A stretch of 64,000 nt of DNA. It comes from Arthrobacter_M sp030063245 (GTDB taxonomy: Bacteria > Actinomycetota > Actinomycetes > Actinomycetales > Micrococcaceae). Location: positions 248,001 through 312,000 of the forward strand of contig NZ_CP180316.1 of NCBI RefSeq assembly GCF_051131705.1. Direction: 5' to 3'. Of the stretch, positions 52,611-61,598 are shown piece by piece. The position numbers and the translations under genes were made by a program. The notes beneath the pieces were generated by a model. That model worked only from the letters and a program-made list of their open reading frames with translations. It was not told the DNA's origin and ran no database searches. Numbering within the stretch: position 1 is the stretch's first letter; every line of letters starts with the position of its first letter.

Positions 52611-53606
52611 TCAGCCCGCCATCAGCGTGGTGACCAACCGTGCCGCCACCTTGGCGGTGCGCTGGTCTATGTCGAACTCCGGGTTCAGCTCGGCCACGTC
52701 GGCGTGGAACAGCTTGCCGCTCGCGGCAACCTGGCGGCAGACGGCGGCAATGACCGCCAGCGGAACGCCGTACGCAGCCGGTGCGCTGACGCCCGGGGCG
52801 ACCGAGGCCGGGAGCACGTCCAGATCGATGGTCAGGTACAGCACGTCCACCGTGGCCAGGAAGGATTCGACAAATTCCCGGGTGCGTTCCGCCGTGCAGT
52901 CCTCGTCCGGCAGGTATTTCACGTCCAGACGGTCCGCAGTGTGGAAGAGTGCCCGGGTATTGTTCGGTTCGCTGATGCCAACGACGGCGTAGTTGAGGCT
53001 GCGTCCGTTGGCGGCTTCGGCGTGGGCCATCTGCAGGAACGGCGTGCCGGAGCTCGGGACGGGCTCATCGCGCAGATCGAAGTGTGCGTCCAGATTGAGT
53101 ATGCCCAGCCGCGCGCCGCCGCGGACCCGTGCCGTGGCGGCGACTCCGAGATAGCTCGCGAAGGCGGTTTCGTGGCCACCACCCAGGACCAGGGTGAACG
53201 CGCCGGCATCCAGCAGGGCAGTCACCGCAGCGCCTGCGCGCTCCTGGCCGGCTTCCAGTGCGGAGCCGGCGACAACGACATCGCCGGCGTCGTGCACACG
53301 GCGGTCGGCATGGAATGCAAGGGAACCCAAAGCGGCGCGGATTTCCCCCGGAGCGGCCGCAGCGCCCACCCGCCCCTGATTGCGGTGCACCCCCTCCTCA
53401 CTGCGAAAGCCCAGCAGCACCACCGGGCGTGCATCGTGCGACGGATGGGAAGCCGGCGTCGCACGGTTGATTCCGGACGGCTCGGTCTGCGCGCTTGGGA
53501 CGGGCGTGACGGACTGCCACCAGCGGCGGTGCTCAGCGCCGTCGCCGTCGTCGCGCCCGGTCCACGTCTGCGGGGGAGTATCAATGATCAAAGCAGGGAA
53601 ATCCAT
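52611..53606 (-). CDS. hutG: Formimidoylglutamase
   Basis: This 331-residue ureohydrolase-fold enzyme splits N-formimidoyl-glutamate to glutamate and formamide in histidine breakdown. Manganese-site motifs are present: VLGGGHETAFA, LNLDAHFDLRDEP and LTIDLDVLPASVAPGVSAP. It is on the strand opposite hutUH. No hutI is seen in the window. Confidence 0.93.
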   Translation of the reverse strand: MDFPALIIDTPPQTWTGRDDGDGAEHRRWWQSVTPVPSAQTEPSGINRATPASHPSHDARPVVLLGFRSEEGVHRNQGRVGAAAAPGEIRAALGSLAFHADRRVHDAGDVVVAGSALEAGQERAGAAVTALLDAGAFTLVLGGGHETAFASYLGVAATARVRGGARLGILNLDAHFDLRDEPVPSSGTPFLQMAHAEAANGRSLNYAVVGISEPNNTRALFHTADRLDVKYLPDEDCTAERTREFVESFLATVDVLYLTIDLDVLPASVAPGVSAPAAYGVPLAVIAAVCRQVAASGKLFHADVAELNPEFDIDQRTAKVAARLVTTLMAG

Positions 53607-53769
53607 CCTTCCACCTCACCTCATACCGGACCGTTAAGCCACCGCGCCGCGGCAACACCCGTCCGGAATCCCGGACCGCAGCCGGTCTGCCCCCATATTT
53701 TTGGAGTGATGACGCATCTGGCGCCCATGTTTCACACAAACATGGCAGCAAATGCGATTTCGATGATAG

Positions 53770-53830
53770 GGGTCGCGGGTGACGCGGGTGCGGCGGGGGA
53801 CGCGGGTGACGCGGGTGACGCGGGTGCGGT
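53770..53830. repeat. 9-bp tandem repeat GACGCGGGT
   Basis: Imperfect copies of GACGCGGGT with GCGGGGGA-type variants run for about 60 bp between hutG and the purine permease gene, directly after the permease stop. Probably slippage-derived. Confidence 0.75.
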
Positions 53831-53835
53831 TGTGG

Positions 53836-55278
53836 TCAGCTCACGCCGAAGAGCTGCTCGACGGGTCCGATACCGAAGAAGAGCACAAACGCCGCCGCCA
53901 CCGCCCACATCAGCGGATGGATGTCCTTCACCCGGCCCTGAACGGTGCGGATCAGCACGTACGCGATGAACCCCGCACCCAGTCCGTTGGCGATCGAGTA
54001 CGTGAACGGCATCAGAATGAATGTCAGGAAGGCGGGGATGGCGATGCCCCAGTCCGACCAGTCGATCTTGCCCACCTGGGAGACCATAATGAAGCCGACG
54101 ACGACGAGGGCCGGTGCCACTGCCTCGAAGGGGACCAGCTTGATAAGCGGCGTGACGAACATGGCGACCAGGAACAGCAGCCCGGTCACGATGCTCGCCA
54201 AACCGGTGCGTGCACCCTCGCCGATACCGGCGCCGGACTCCACATAGATCTGGCTGGAGGACACCGACGAACCGCCGCCGGCGACGGCGCCGAACGCGTC
54301 GACCATCAGCACGCGGTCCAAATCCGGGATGGTGCCGTCCTTTTCGATGGTTCCGGCTTCCCCCGCCAGACCGACCACCGTTCCCATGGCGTCGAAGAAG
54401 ATGCTGAGCAGGATGACGAACGCCAACAGAATGGCGGCGAGCGCACCCAAATGGGCGAAGGAACCGAAGAGATCGAATTTGCCGATCAGGCTCAGATCCG
54501 GGAGCGACCACGGGCTGAGCTGCGGAGCCACCAGCGACCAACCTGAAGGATTTGAGGTTTTCCCATCAAAGCTGGGACCGATGTGAAGTGTGAGTTCGAG
54601 GATGTTGGCCAGGATCGTGGCGGCAATGATGCCGATCAGGATGGCACCCTTGACCTTGCGCACGACCAGGGCGATGGTCAGGACCAGGCCGAAGATAAAG
54701 ACGAGTGTGGGCCAGCCCAGGAGCTTCCCGTCAAAGCCAAGTCCGACGGGAACGGTGGTACCGGCAGCATCGGGAATACGCCGGACGAAGCCCGCATTCA
54801 CCAGTCCGATCAGTGCGATGAACATCCCGATGCCAACCACGATCGCGATCTTCAAGCCTTCGGGAACTGCCTTGAAAACGGCCTTCCGAAAGCCGGTCAC
54901 GACCAGAATAAACATGGTGATGCCAGAGAGCATCACCAGACCCATCATGTCCGGCCAGGTCAGACCGCGGTGCGTGGCGACCGTGATGGCAACGAACGCG
55001 TTGACGCCGAGGCCGGTTGCCAAAGCGAAGGGGTGCTTCGCCCACGCACCCATCAGGATCGTCAGAATACCTGCAACGAAGGCGGTCACCGCAGCGACCC
55101 GTTCCAGTCCGAGGGCATTGCCGGAAGAATCCGCCGCCGAAAGGATCAAGGGGTTCAGTACAACGATGTAGCTCATGGCGAAGAAGGTGGCGAAACCGCC
55201 GCGGATCTCCCGGGAAACATTGGATCCACGTTTGGTGATGTAAAAATAACGGTCAAGAGCGGAGCCTTGAGACGCCAT
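53836..55278 (-). CDS. NCS2 family purine permease (AzgA-like)
   Basis: A 480-residue permease with about twelve to fourteen membrane helices. It starts ALDRYFYITKRGSNVSREIRGG then FATFFAMSYIVVLNPLIL, typical of the AzgA/PbuG branch that imports adenine, guanine or hypoxanthine with protons. FDAMGTVVGLAGEAG and SSQIYVESGAGIGEGART are further marks. The ATG at 55278 has GGAGGG 6 nt upstream, so a start 15 codons earlier is rejected. Confidence 0.93.
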   Translation of the reverse strand: MASQGSALDRYFYITKRGSNVSREIRGGFATFFAMSYIVVLNPLILSAADSSGNALGLERVAAVTAFVAGILTILMGAWAKHPFALATGLGVNAFVAITVATHRGLTWPDMMGLVMLSGITMFILVVTGFRKAVFKAVPEGLKIAIVVGIGMFIALIGLVNAGFVRRIPDAAGTTVPVGLGFDGKLLGWPTLVFIFGLVLTIALVVRKVKGAILIGIIAATILANILELTLHIGPSFDGKTSNPSGWSLVAPQLSPWSLPDLSLIGKFDLFGSFAHLGALAAILLAFVILLSIFFDAMGTVVGLAGEAGTIEKDGTIPDLDRVLMVDAFGAVAGGGSSVSSSQIYVESGAGIGEGARTGLASIVTGLLFLVAMFVTPLIKLVPFEAVAPALVVVGFIMVSQVGKIDWSDWGIAIPAFLTFILMPFTYSIANGLGAGFIAYVLIRTVQGRVKDIHPLMWAVAAAFVLFFGIGPVEQLFGVS

Positions 55279-55478
55279 GGAATGCCCTCCAGCACTAGGC
55301 AAAGAAACTATCTGACTCTTCACAATAGTGCGTTGTGCGGGTGCTCTCCGTGCGCGGATTCGTTCCGCTCGGGGAGCCGGTGAGGATCCGCACGGGTGCC
55401 GGAGCTGGGGAACTTGGCTCCGGACAGGTACGTTGGCGTAGCGTGGGGGGAAATTCCCCGCTAACGGAGAGCTTCGTC

Positions 55479-56150
55479 ATGACCAGAGTTACCCAACGGT
55501 CGATCATCGGGCCGGACACCTGCAAGACCTCCCAAAGACGGGCCGGTTCTGAGCGTTCCCATAGGCGCGGACGCTCTCGGCGCGGACTCGTCACTGCCGT
55601 ACTGGCCACCGTCGTTCTCCTGCTCGGGCTGTTCGGTTCAGCGAGCGCGGCGTCCGCGCATGACGCGGTGGAATCCACGAGTCCGGGGGACGGTTCTACG
55701 GTAGCTACTGTTCCGGCACGGATCACGATTACGCTGGACAACACACCCGGCGCGCTCGGTTCGGCCATCGAGGTTAAGGACGCCGCCGGGAATGACTGGG
55801 CTGAGGGCCCCGTCGATGTGCTCGACGGGAAGGTGACGCAGCAGCTTAAACCGGGGGCGCCGGCCGGAAAATTCACCGTTCTATGGCGGATAGTGTCGTC
55901 CGACGGCCACGCGATCGAAGGAACGTCATCGTTTACGGCAACCGCTGCCGAGGGAAATTCCGCTGCTGCCGCGGCTGGGACGCAGGTCCCCATCACGCCG
56001 GTAACGGACTCCGCGGCGCCGGCCGCCGCCCCCGCGGCGCCCTCGGCTGACGGGATTCCTTGGGCCGTGATCGGCATGATTGTGGTGCTGGTGGGTCTGG
56101 TGGCCGGACTGGCAATAACGGCGAAGCGGCGGCTGGATAAAGAGGACTAA
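55479..56150 (+). CDS. Exported CopC-domain protein
   Basis: A 223-residue protein with a basic N-terminus, a signal helix (LVTAVLATVVLLLGLFGSASA), a CopC domain starting AHDAVESTSPGDGSTV so that the His would be at or near the mature N-terminus, then WRIVSSDGHAIEGTSSF, an Ala/Pro-rich linker and a C-terminal membrane helix (VIGMIVVLVGLVAGLAITA). CopC proteins bind copper outside the membrane. No CopD is adjacent. GGAGAG precedes the ATG at 55479. Confidence 0.88.
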   Translation: MTRVTQRSIIGPDTCKTSQRRAGSERSHRRGRSRRGLVTAVLATVVLLLGLFGSASAASAHDAVESTSPGDGSTVATVPARITITLDNTPGALGSAIEVKDAAGNDWAEGPVDVLDGKVTQQLKPGAPAGKFTVLWRIVSSDGHAIEGTSSFTATAAEGNSAAAAAGTQVPITPVTDSAAPAAAPAAPSADGIPWAVIGMIVVLVGLVAGLAITAKRRLDKED

Positions 56151-56194
56151 GCAGGCCGGCCTGGCTTGTCCCCGAGCGGGGTTCGACCCGGTCT

Positions 56195-56782
56195 TCATGC
56201 CGGTCCGGGCAGCGGAGCGGTGCTGCTCCGGGCGGATATCGCCTGGCTGACCAGCTTTGCCTGACGCAGGATTTCCCTGGTCGTGGGTGCGATCAGATCA
56301 CCGGCGCCCACCCAGTACAGTCCGAGTGCGCGCATGGCAGTGAGAACGTCCCGGCCAATCTTGATGCCCAGCGACAGCAGGATCCGCCGGAGCTGGTTTT
56401 GTGCGCACCGTGTGAGCACAATGTTGTCCGCCAGGAGGAGACCGTCCGCGGTGTGAATCACCCATTTCCGCTGCTGGCCTGTCCCGGCCGCGGTCAGGCT
56501 GAGCTCAACGGCGCGGGTTGAGCTGCGCACATCCAGATGGTGCGTACTGGCGTAGTGGCGCAGCAGTCGCAGAATGTCGCTGCGCTCGCTCAGCGCACCG
56601 GGGTCCGTCGGCTCGGCGCGGCGTCCGGACACTCCCCCGTCGAGGAGATCGAGCCCGTCCACCACAATGGCATCGACGCCCTGCCTGCTCAATTCGCTGG
56701 CGACGGCCAGCCCGGAGAAACCCGAGCCGATGACCACCGTTGTGGTGGATTCCGTGGCAGGTCCCCTGGGCGCACTCGTCAT
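56195..56782 (-). CDS. Short FAD/NAD(P)-binding Rossmann protein
   Basis: A 195-residue protein with TTVVIGSGFSGLAVASELSRQGVDAIVVDG, the dinucleotide site of flavin oxidoreductases, and a middle part resembling the flavin-containing monooxygenase start (LRLLRHYASTHHLDV). It is about half the usual length: the NADPH and catalytic part is missing. It may be a stable short family or a truncated remnant; the frame itself is clean. Confidence 0.75.
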   Translation of the reverse strand: MTSAPRGPATESTTTVVIGSGFSGLAVASELSRQGVDAIVVDGLDLLDGGVSGRRAEPTDPGALSERSDILRLLRHYASTHHLDVRSSTRAVELSLTAAGTGQQRKWVIHTADGLLLADNIVLTRCAQNQLRRILLSLGIKIGRDVLTAMRALGLYWVGAGDLIAPTTREILRQAKLVSQAISARSSTAPLPGPA

Positions 56783-57330
56783 GGGTCACTTCCTCCTCGA
56801 ACTGTTTTGAGCACAGGGCCGACAGTTAAGCCGCTGCCAAGCTGCTTGTACGCAGCAGGACGAATTGCCGGTCTGAAATGCGGGCCGAACGCGGCCCACC
56901 CAGGCGTCACCAACGACGCCAAGAGGATCCGCATTTTCTCGAACACTACAGAACTTTTTAAACTCTGGAAAGAGTCCCCCGAACATTGTCTGGTCCTGAG
57001 AATTCCGCGGCCCCGGATGTGCCCGTCCCCCGAAATCGGCCAAATTTTCCTGGCAACGGAAACGCCTAAAGGGGCAGTCCATAAGGGCTGGTGAACGCAA
57101 TATCTTGCGCGTTCGTTCCGGCAGTGCCGCCGTCGTCGGCTTCCGCCGGCGCCGGCAGTGCCGCCGTCGTCGGCTTCCGCCGTCGCTGGCAGTGCCGCCG
57201 TCGTCGGCTTCCGCCGTACTCAGCAAACTTGACGGCAACTGAGGAACCGGCAATAGTCGCACTTAGGTGACTTGGACAATGGGGCCAGGCTGTCATGCCA
57301 AATATTAGAGGCTATCGAGGGAGCAACGCC
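56783..57330. other. Gene-free region before universal stress gene
   Basis: About 550 nt without a supported gene. It holds promoters of both divergent neighbours and the three 34-bp repeats at 57121-57216. Open frames through the repeats are low-complexity and not convincing. Confidence 0.5.
57121..57216. repeat. Three direct repeats, 34-bp period
   Basis: A 28-bp unit starting GCAGTGCCGCCGTCGTCGGC occurs at 57121, 57155 and 57189, followed by 6-nt variable joints. The copies are nearly perfect. They lie about 115-210 nt upstream of the universal stress gene. Confidence 0.9.
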
Positions 57331-58380
57331 GTGGATGAGACGACGGGCAGCAACGGGGCCGATAACCACGCCGATCTGGTGACGGCGCCGACCGGAATTG
57401 TGGTCGGTCTTGACGGTTCGGAGCAGGGAAATTGCGCATTGATCTGGGCCGCACGTGAGGCGCAGCGCCGCCGTCGTCCGTTGCATTTGGTGACGGCCTA
57501 TTCCGTTCCGATCTTCGCCGCTTCCGGGCTGGACGGCGGTTATGCCACAGTCGACGACGACGTTATCCGTCAGGGTGCCGAGGCCGTCCTCCAGCAGGCG
57601 GCGGCCAAAGTGGCCGACTACAACATTGAGCTGGACGCCCGCGTTGAAAACGGCGACGCGGCAGGTGTCCTGCGCGAAATGTCCGAGACGGCGGAGCTGC
57701 TGGTTTTCGGTTCGCGCGGCAAAGGCGGCTTCGTAGGACGGTTGCTGGGCTCGGTCAGCAGCGCTTTGCCGGCGCATTCCAAGTGCCCCACGGTGACCGT
57801 CCCGCTCAGCTGTGCAGGGCGATTGGGGGAACCGGTAGAACAGGCTTCCGGTCGGCATGGCAAGTCCGACAGTATTAACATTAACGCCCGCAGTGCGGAG
57901 GTCCTCGATGTCGTGACGGTTGGGGTCGACGGCTCCGACCGGGCCCGTCTGGCCGTACTGCGGGCCGCCGAGCAGGCCCGGCGCGCAGACCGGACGTTGC
58001 GCGTGGTCTGCGCGATTCCGCCGTTCAATGGCTCGCTGTCCTGGGTTCCCGCGCCGCTGGACCGGGACGCGGTTTTCCGTGATATCAACGAACAGTTGGC
58101 GGCGGGCAAACGCTGGCTGGCGAGCCATTTCCCTGGACTCTTGATTGAAACCGAGCTCGTGGAGGGGCCACCGGTCGAGGTATTGATCCGCGAGACTAAG
58201 TCATCCGAACTGGTGGTGCTCGGCACCCGGGGGCGCGGCGGCTTTGCCGGCATGCTGCTGGGCTCGACGACGGATGGTGTGCTGCATCATGCGAAGGGCC
58301 CGGTCATGGTGGTGCGGGACAAAGGAGGCGATCCGCGCCTCGCGGACCGCGCCGACTTCGGCCCCGTCTTCAAGGGCTGA
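57331..58380 (+). CDS. Universal stress protein, tandem UspA domains
   Basis: A 349-residue protein with two UspA domains. Domain 1 (about 22-165) ends with the ATP loop SRGKGGFVGRLLGSVS, domain 2 (about 190-340) with TRGRGGFAGMLLGSTTDG, so both may bind ATP. Such tandem proteins are induced by starvation, hypoxia or other stress in actinobacteria. GTG at 57331 with GAGGGAG 7 nt upstream is preferred; ATG at 57295 is an alternative. Confidence 0.92.
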   Translation: MDETTGSNGADNHADLVTAPTGIVVGLDGSEQGNCALIWAAREAQRRRRPLHLVTAYSVPIFAASGLDGGYATVDDDVIRQGAEAVLQQAAAKVADYNIELDARVENGDAAGVLREMSETAELLVFGSRGKGGFVGRLLGSVSSALPAHSKCPTVTVPLSCAGRLGEPVEQASGRHGKSDSININARSAEVLDVVTVGVDGSDRARLAVLRAAEQARRADRTLRVVCAIPPFNGSLSWVPAPLDRDAVFRDINEQLAAGKRWLASHFPGLLIETELVEGPPVEVLIRETKSSELVVLGTRGRGGFAGMLLGSTTDGVLHHAKGPVMVVRDKGGDPRLADRADFGPVFKG

Positions 58381-58524
58381 TACTTCCGGGCGCGACGATA
58401 TCCTGGCATACCACGACCGACCCACCACCGAGTCATAACAGCCAGCTGGCGAACGCGGTGTCTAAGGGGCAGATGTCCCGCACCTGACGGGGCCGTTTGA
58501 TCTGTCTGGTCAGTAGCTGGCCGC

Positions 58525-60021
58525 TCAGTACCGGCCGGCGTAGGGGTAAAGGGACATGCCGGACATCCAGGACAGATTCGTGACGGTGATGCCATCCTGT
58601 TCGTTCAGGGCCTGAACCACTTGGTTGTTGCCGATGTAGATGGCGATATGGGAGAAGCGGCCGTTGGACCCCTGATTGAAGACCAGGAGATCGCCCGGGC
58701 GCATCTGCGAGAGCGGCACCTTGACCGGAGCATTGAGGAACTGGTCGGATCCCTCCCTGGCGACCCTTACGCCTACCGACGCGAAGGCCTGCTGCACTAG
58801 GCCGGAGCAGTCGAAGCCCACGGGGCCGTTTCCGCCCCAGACATAGGGGCCGCCGACTTTCGACATGGCGTAGTTGATCATTCCCTGGGTACCGACGCCA
58901 CTGGGCGGCGCAGGGGCGGGCGCGGGTGCCGGTGCGGGCGCGGGTGCCGGTGCGGGTGCCGGTGCCGGTGCGGGCGCCGGAGCGGGCTGTGCGACGACGG
59001 GCGGCGCCGGATTGGCGGGAGACGGCGCCGGGTTGTTGACGGCGGGGACCGGGTTGGCTGCCGCGGCGCTACTGGAGCCCTGATTGCTGCCGTTCGGCGC
59101 TGCTACGGCTGACGGCGCTGCCGGGGCCGGCTGGTTCGCGGAGGCCGCGACTATGGTCGCCAGTCGGGCGTCGTCCTTTTGCTTCTCCAGGGCAGTGATC
59201 CTGGCATCTTCCAAAGCCACTGTGGTGTTGTGCAGCGAGGCCAGCTGCTCCATCAGAGTGGTGCGCTGCTGTGCGTTGTCGGCGACGACGGTTTTCTGCA
59301 CGGCAGCGGCCGACTGCGCAGCGGTTTTGGCGTCCTCTGCCGCTTTGGTGGCGTCGTCGGCAGCCTTGCGTGCGGCGTCGGCCTGGTCCTTGAGTGATGT
59401 GGCGGTGGACGCGGCGGAATCCGCCTTCTGGAACGTCTTGCTCCGGGAATCACCCAAGGCCATCAGGGTGGATGCCTGATAGAGAGAATCTGCCGAGGCC
59501 GCTCCGCTCAGCATGGACTGCACGCTCGGCGTCATGCCACCGTTTTTGTAGAGGTCTCCGGCCAGCTGGCCAACCTCAGTCTTAGCCTTGCTCGAAGCCT
59601 TGATGGCGGCATCCGCCCGGGCTTGGGCGGACACCGCCGCGGCCTGCCGGTCCTGGGAGATCAGCATGGCGCTTGTGTAGCCGTCATTGGCGCCCATGGC
59701 TGCCGTGACCGTGTCCTGAAGATTCTTAGTGGCGCCGTCCAGCAGCGACTCGATCCTGACCACTTCCGCCTTGGTGGCATCCTCGCTGGTCTTAGCCGCG
59801 TCGATATCGTCCGCGGAAGGGACCTGCGGGCTGGCGGGCAGCGATGCCGCATAGGGGGCCGCGGGCTGCGCGGCCTGTGCGGGGGAGAGGAACGATCCGA
59901 CCAGCAGCACGGAGGTGGCGGCAAGTGCCGTGCCGCGGACCATGACACGCATTTTCGCGCTGCCGGCATCCAGGGCGGACGGCGTTCGAGTGTTCCAGGT
60001 GCATCGCGGGGCCAAACTCAT
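58525..60021 (-). CDS. Secreted NlpC/P60 peptidoglycan hydrolase
   Basis: A 498-residue exported cell wall hydrolase. A signal helix (about 30-50, ALAATSVLLVGSFLSPAQA) is followed by a long coiled-coil (about 72-290, Ala/Lys/Asp-rich). A linker with a run of Pro-Ala dipeptides (about 335-370) leads to the NlpC/P60 domain (about 380-498) with catalytic Cys405 in FDCSGLVQQAF and His458 in FSHIAIYIG. It should cut stem peptides of peptidoglycan, like RipA-type proteins. GAGG lies 7 nt before the ATG. The leader is highly folded (60059-60156). Confidence 0.93.
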   Translation of the reverse strand: MSLAPRCTWNTRTPSALDAGSAKMRVMVRGTALAATSVLLVGSFLSPAQAAQPAAPYAASLPASPQVPSADDIDAAKTSEDATKAEVVRIESLLDGATKNLQDTVTAAMGANDGYTSAMLISQDRQAAAVSAQARADAAIKASSKAKTEVGQLAGDLYKNGGMTPSVQSMLSGAASADSLYQASTLMALGDSRSKTFQKADSAASTATSLKDQADAARKAADDATKAAEDAKTAAQSAAAVQKTVVADNAQQRTTLMEQLASLHNTTVALEDARITALEKQKDDARLATIVAASANQPAPAAPSAVAAPNGSNQGSSSAAAANPVPAVNNPAPSPANPAPPVVAQPAPAPAPAPAPAPAPAPAPAPAPAPAPPSGVGTQGMINYAMSKVGGPYVWGGNGPVGFDCSGLVQQAFASVGVRVAREGSDQFLNAPVKVPLSQMRPGDLLVFNQGSNGRFSHIAIYIGNNQVVQALNEQDGITVTNLSWMSGMSLYPYAGRY

Positions 60022-60058
60022 TCATAACCTCACTACGGCTCGGCGCATGAATGCACAG

Positions 60059-60156
60059 GTCTGTAGACGCTTACAGACGGGCGATCTTCCGATCGGGAGG
60101 TGTTTCCTGGCTGCTCCGCAGGCTTACGCTTCGACAGAAGCGGGCTAAGGGCGGAG
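60059..60156 (-). promoter_or_regulatory. Structured 5' leader of NlpC/P60 gene
   Basis: Three hairpins in a row. GTCTGTA/TACAGAC occupies 60059-60078. CGATC/GATCG lies at about 60082-60094. The third is an extended stem at 60114-60156 with CTCCGC/GCGGAG, CTTA/TAAG and CGCTTC/GAAGCG around a GACA loop. The array ends 37 nt before the start codon. It may be a cis-regulatory RNA; I could not match it to a known riboswitch. Confidence 0.5.
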
Positions 60157-60381
60157 ACCACAGGAGGTAACCGGGCTGCATTCACACAGCAATCCCGAGA
60201 TTACGTTGACCTGCATCACTTTGGCAACACAGAGCACATAACCAACATAAACAACAGAAGTGTTTTTTGCCCACATTTGCGTAGGCGTGTCGCCGCTCCG
60301 GGCCGCCGGTCCCGGGCCGGGGCGCGCGGGCCCGACGTCTGACCACCCGCAGATCCGGGGGCTTAGGGAACGCAAACCTGG
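60157..60381. other. Upstream region of NlpC/P60 gene, no gene seen
   Basis: An AT-richer part (about 60190-60275) likely holds the promoter of the hydrolase gene. GC-rich palindromic sequence follows. No coding region is supported. Confidence 0.4.
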
Positions 60382-60400
60382 CGCCGGGTCAGACCCGGCG
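60382..60400 (-). terminator. Hairpin after metallopeptidase gene
   Basis: CGCCGGGT and ACCCGGCG form a perfect 8-bp stem with a 3-nt loop, 23 nt past the metallopeptidase stop on the minus strand. A weak T-run (GGTTTG) follows a few nt later. Confidence 0.6.
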
Positions 60401-60423
60401 TCAATGTCCCGCACATCGCCCGA

Positions 60424-60831
60424 TCAGGCCCAGCCGAGTTCATGCAGCCGGGCGTCGTCGATGCCGAAATGATGGGCTATTTCATGAATCACGGTCACAG
60501 TGATCTCGTCGATGACTTCTTCCCGTGAATGGCAGATGTCCAGAATCGGCTGGCGGTAAATGGCGATCCGGTCCGGCAGCGACCCCGCGTCCCACCAGGC
60601 ATCCCGTTCGGTCAGTGGCGTTCCCTCGTAAAGACCCAGCAGCACCATGTCCGGATCCTCATCCGGGCCCGGGGTGTAGCGTTCCTCGACGAAGATGGCA
60701 ACGTTCGTTATGGCCCGTGCCAGCTCGGCAGGGATCCGTGCCACGGCGTCCGCGGCGGCATCCTCAAATTCGGTCAGCGAGAGTTCAAGACGGCCGAATG
60801 ACGGCATGGACGCTAAGGGGTTGCCCGACAT
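60424..60831 (-). CDS. Small zinc metallopeptidase family protein
   Basis: A 135-residue protein with HEIAHHFGIDD at residues 116-126, the HExxHxxGxxD zinc site of minimal zincins. ERYTPGPDEDPDMVLLGLYEGTPL and LPDRIAIYRQPIL are typical of this small actinobacterial family. Substrate unknown, and no signal peptide. An internal ATG at 60807 is an alternative start. Confidence 0.9.
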   Translation of the reverse strand: MSGNPLASMPSFGRLELSLTEFEDAAADAVARIPAELARAITNVAIFVEERYTPGPDEDPDMVLLGLYEGTPLTERDAWWDAGSLPDRIAIYRQPILDICHSREEVIDEITVTVIHEIAHHFGIDDARLHELGWA

Positions 60832-60951
60832 GGCACCACAGTACCCCCGGTACTGCCGTCGTTTTGTGTATTACCCGGCTAGGCCCTATAGTTTTCTAAG
60901 TCCACTTCGGGGCAATTGCAGGCGACTGCGGGAGCTTTGAACGTGTCCTAT

Positions 60952-61024
60952 GCCCCCATCGTCTAGCGGCCTAGGACACCGCCCTTTCACGGCGGCGGCA
61001 CGGGTTCGAATCCCGTTGGGGGTA
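60952..61024 (+). tRNA. tRNA-Glu (anticodon UUC)
   Basis: A 73-nt cloverleaf. GCCCCCA pairs with TGGGGGT, the anticodon loop is CTTTCAC, and the T arm is standard (GGTTCGAATCC). CCA is not encoded. Confidence 0.98.
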
Positions 61025-61100
61025 CTAGAGAGCGGCAGGATCGGTCCGAAAAGACTGATACGATGTAACTCTTGTTTCACGTGAAAGCGTGGAATTGCAA

Positions 61101-61174
61101 GGCCCTGTAGCGCAGTTGGTTAGCGCGCCGCCCTGTCACGGCGGAGGTCGCGGGTTCGAGTCCCGTCAGGGTCG
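61101..61174 (+). tRNA. tRNA-Asp (anticodon GUC)
   Basis: A 74-nt cloverleaf with GGCCCTG/CAGGGTC acceptor, anticodon loop CTGTCAC, and T loop TTCGAGT. CCA is not encoded. It is second in a three-tRNA cluster. Confidence 0.98.
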
Positions 61175-61233
61175 CTTTGGTTTTTTGAGCAGGTTCAAGA
61201 AACCAGGTGACGTATGCAGTATAACTTCACCAA

Positions 61234-61306
61234 GGCTCTGTAGCTCAGTTGGTAGAGCGTTCGACTGAAAATCGAAAGGTCACCGGATCGACGCCGGTCG
61301 GAGCCA
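61234..61306 (+). tRNA. tRNA-Phe (anticodon GAA)
   Basis: A 73-nt cloverleaf with GGCTCTG/CGGAGCC acceptor and anticodon loop CTGAAAA. The T loop reads ATCGACG rather than the usual TTCGAxx, as in many actinobacterial tRNA-Phe genes. CCA is not encoded. Confidence 0.96.
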
Positions 61307-61351
61307 CGTATCGACAAGCTCGAGCAGCGCCTTAAAATAGGGCGCTGAATG

Positions 61352-61390
61352 ACCCGTAGTTCCCGTTGGCCGGGAGCTGCGGGTTTTTTT
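61352..61390 (+). terminator. Terminator of tRNA cluster
   Basis: ACCCGTAG-TCCCG pairs with CGGGA-CTGCGGGT, followed by a run of seven T. It ends the tRNA-Glu/Asp/Phe transcript. Confidence 0.92.
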
Positions 61391-61397
61391 GCTTAAG

Positions 61398-61506
61398 CCT
61401 CCGGTTTGGCGCCAACGACGGCGGAGCCTGGGTATACAGATTCCCTTTCCCTCCGGTTTGGCGCCGACGACGGCGGAGCCAGGCATGCGGATTCCCTGCC
61501 GATTCC
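61398..61506. repeat. Two direct repeats of about 50 bp
   Basis: CCTCCGGTTTGGCGCC starts at 61398 and at 61450, and each copy runs on through ACGACGGCGGAGCC to GATTCCCT, with few differences. GATTCCCT is repeated once more at 61501. The period is 52 bp. The region lies between the tRNA terminator and the Asp23 gene and has no coding support. Confidence 0.85.
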
Positions 61507-61598
61507 CTGCGGCCCGCGGCGCGGCAGCAATTCCGGCGTTGCCTGCTTCCGTGTCCGTGCATAGGGTTACGGTAGGAGCAAGAGAAAGGGCGGCCGTG

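Noticed and set aside
57121..57216. CRISPR array from 28-bp repeats
   Set aside because: The gaps are 6 nt, far too short for spacers, and are not unrelated in sequence.
60022..60200. ydaO-type c-di-AMP riboswitch
   Set aside because: The context fits, but the conserved GGGGGACCCA-like and GGGGTGAAT-like core segments were not found by eye.
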